Of a stretch of DNA of 5,619 nucleotides, positions 4,956 through 5,619 are shown piece by piece. The DNA comes from Synechococcaceae bacterium WBB_10_009 (GTDB taxonomy: Bacteria; Cyanobacteriota; Cyanobacteriia; PCC-6307; Cyanobiaceae), in assembly GCA_010030955.1 (NCBI GenBank), contig RHBP01000114.1, forward strand, positions 1 to 5,619, written 5' to 3'. Both the position numbers and the translations under genes were made by a program. Within the stretch, counting starts at the first letter, position 1, and every line of letters begins with the position of its first letter. Below the pieces are notes generated by a model, which was not told the origin of the DNA, searched no databases, and saw only the letters and a program-made list of their open reading frames with translations.

Positions 4956-5150
4956 GGTGCCGCTGCGCTGCTCCTGCTCGCGCCGGTGCTCCACCCAGGC
5001 GCGCTGCAGATCCATGCGCGTCACCCGGTAGCCCAGCCGCCGGGCGGCCAAAATCAGCTCCTTGCCGGAGCGGCAGTGGCGCAGCGAGCGGGCCAGGGCG
5101 CCGTCGGCCTCGGCGTCACACACCAGTCGCTCCAGCTCCGACCAGCTCAT
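4950..5150 (-). CDS. Stand-alone Nif11-domain small protein, 66 aa
   Basis: The sequence fits the Nif11 / nitrile-hydratase-like leader family. It has an N-terminal helix (SWSELERLVCDAEADGALARSLRHC), a second helix (SGKELILAARRLGY) and a last element (RVTRMDLQRAW), matching the family's helix, short turn, AxxxGY/F and final D/E-L pattern. The protein stops 15 residues after the domain with a charged tail (EHRREQEQRSGTG). There is no double-glycine cleavage site and no Ser/Thr/Cys-rich core, so it does not look like a lanthipeptide precursor. Possible starts are ATG 5150, ATG 5156 and GTG 5159. An in-frame TGA lies just upstream, and GGCGG 8 nt before 5150 favours MSWSEL. The gene lies about 100 nt past the psbA terminator on the same strand, so it probably has its own promoter. 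Nif11 homologues in cyanobacteria are often of unknown role. Confidence 0.72.
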   Translation of the reverse strand: MSWSELERLVCDAEADGALARSLRHCRSGKELILAARRLGYRVTRMDLQRAWVEHRREQEQRSGTG

Positions 5151-5211
5151 CGGCATCACCGCCTGGGTCTCTCACCATGCCGCCTCAACCGGGGGTGCGC
5201 CAGAGCTGCAG

Positions 5212-5228
5212 CACACCGATTGGGTGTG
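5212..5228 (-). repeat. Hairpin CACACC-N5-GGTGTG upstream of the Nif11 gene
   Basis: Perfect 6-bp arms with a 5-nt loop lie about 60 nt upstream of the Nif11 start, in the 104-nt spacer after the psbA terminator. It is bracketed by an 8-base inverted pair, TGGGTCTC at 5164-5171 and GAGACCCA at 5235-5242. Together they could fold the 5' leader of the Nif11 mRNA, or the inner repeat could be an operator. The wider pair may be chance in GC-rich DNA. No convincing -35/-10 pair was seen. Confidence 0.3.
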
Positions 5229-5254
5229 TCCCTCGAGACCCATCCCCAGCGCAC

Positions 5255-5284
5255 AAAAAAGCCCCTGCCGGAGCAGGGGCTTTT
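5255..5284 (-). terminator. Strong Rho-independent terminator of psbA
   Basis: A perfect 12-bp stem (5257-5268 with 5273-5284, core GCCCCTGC/GCAGGGGC) closes a 4-nt loop. On the minus strand it runs into six T's. It starts 38 nt after the psbA TGA. This is the strongest terminator in the window, as expected for a very highly transcribed photosystem gene. On the plus strand only four T's follow, so some bidirectional effect is possible. Confidence 0.92.
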
Positions 5285-5286
5285 CG

Positions 5287-5324
5287 GGTCAACCGAGGTT
5301 GAACCCTGGTTGAGGATCAACCTC
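5287..5324 (-). repeat. Overlapping inverted repeats in the psbA 3' untranslated region
   Basis: Between the psbA stop and its terminator the motif GGTTGA/TCAACC recurs. GAGGTTGA at 5295-5302 pairs perfectly with TCAACCTC at 5317-5324, overlapping the stop codon. GGTTGA at 5308-5313 pairs with TCAACC at 5317-5322 with a 3-nt loop. GGTCAACC at 5287-5294 nearly matches GGTTGAACC at 5298-5306. These pairings exclude one another, so the short 3' leader could take alternative folds next to the terminator, possibly affecting mRNA stability. Confidence 0.45.
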
Positions 5325-5619
5325 AGCCGATGGCGGGGGCGGTCAGAGCCACGGGGGTGGCTTCTGCAGCGGCCAGGTCCAGCGGGAAGTTGTGAGCGTT
5401 GCGCTCGTGCATCACTTCCATGCCGAGGCCAGCGCGGTTCAGCACGTCGGCCCAGGTGTTCAGCACACGACCCTGGGAATCCAGGATCGACTGGTTGAAG
5501 TTGAAGCCGTTCAGGTTGAACGCCATGGTGCTCACGCCCAGGGCGGTGAACCAGATGCCCACCACAGGCCAGGCAGCCAGGAAGAAGTGCAGGCTGCGGC
5601 TGTTGTTGAACGAGGCGTA
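5323..5619 (-). CDS. psbA: Photosystem II D1 protein, C-terminal 98 residues (5' end outside window)
   Basis: D1 is the core reaction-centre subunit of photosystem II in the thylakoid membrane. It binds the QB quinone, part of the electron-transfer chain and most ligands of the Mn4CaO5 water-oxidising cluster. The first codon in the window is Tyr262 by standard D1 numbering. Ser264 and Phe265 of the QB pocket and the non-heme-iron ligand His272 follow, then the last membrane helix (FLAAWPVVGIWFTALG). The stretch MHERNAHNFPLDLA supplies His332, Glu333, His337, Asp342 and Ala344 of the manganese cluster. After Ala344 a 15-residue extension (AAEATPVALTAPAIG) would be removed by the CtpA protease, giving a 359-residue precursor. 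Asn codons are AAC and Phe codons TTC, as in strongly expressed genes. Residue 130, which separates D1:1 from D1:2 forms, lies outside the window. Confidence 0.98.
   Translation of the reverse strand, partial: YASFNNSRSLHFFLAAWPVVGIWFTALGVSTMAFNLNGFNFNQSILDSQGRVLNTWADVLNRAGLGMEVMHERNAHNFPLDLAAAEATPVALTAPAIG

Noticed and set aside
1..5619. CRISPR arrays, tRNA or rRNA genes, insertion sequences, and HIP1 octamers
   Set aside because: No spaced direct repeats, no tRNA-like or rRNA segments, no transposase-like protein and no GCGATCGC sequence were seen.

Overview
The window most likely comes from a picocyanobacterium of the Synechococcus/Cyanobium group. The firmest evidence is the right edge, which carries the 3' end of psbA (photosystem II D1) with its manganese-cluster and non-heme-iron ligands and the cleavable C-terminal extension. 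The DNA is GC-rich, the genes are small and tightly packed, and no copy of the cyanobacterial HIP1 octamer (GCGATCGC) was seen. That fits the high-GC freshwater or coastal members of the group, but the genus is an inference.

Layout, left to right. A 57-aa conserved-looking cyanobacterial protein (minus, 50-223) diverges from a DoxX-family membrane protein (plus, 397-1023) across a 173-nt spacer that holds a TTACAT-type inverted repeat. DoxX converges on a membrane fatty-acid desaturase (minus, 1032-2174) that resembles the plant FAD2 type. Upstream of the desaturase on the same strand is a lipoprotein L,D-transpeptidase (minus, 2248-2904), separated from it by a short intrinsic terminator. 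Two small plus-strand genes follow: a one-helix membrane peptide (3019-3162) and a 66-aa soluble protein (3238-3438). Next is a two-gene minus-strand operon with a 4-nt GTGA overlap: an NTF2/SnoaL-like protein (3771-4190) followed by an exported four-cysteine protein (3448-3774). Divergent from it is a second exported four-cysteine protein (4264-4665). A 67-aa basic protein (4728-4931) then converges on a stand-alone Nif11-domain protein (4950-5150). Last are the strong psbA terminator and the psbA 3' end (5323-5619, continuing beyond the window).

The window looks like ordinary chromosomal housekeeping and hypothetical genes. Several products belong to the cell envelope or membranes (DoxX, desaturase, L,D-transpeptidase, two secreted proteins, a one-helix peptide), but apart from the overlapping pair nothing ties them into one pathway. 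No mobile element, CRISPR array, tRNA, rRNA or recognisable defence or biosynthetic system was found. The points most worth a second look are the small uncharacterised genes, the hairpins at gene junctions, the inverted repeat at 231-250, and a 15-nt hairpin between a Shine-Dalgarno sequence and a start codon at 4709-4723. No gene-free stretch exceeds 300 bases.
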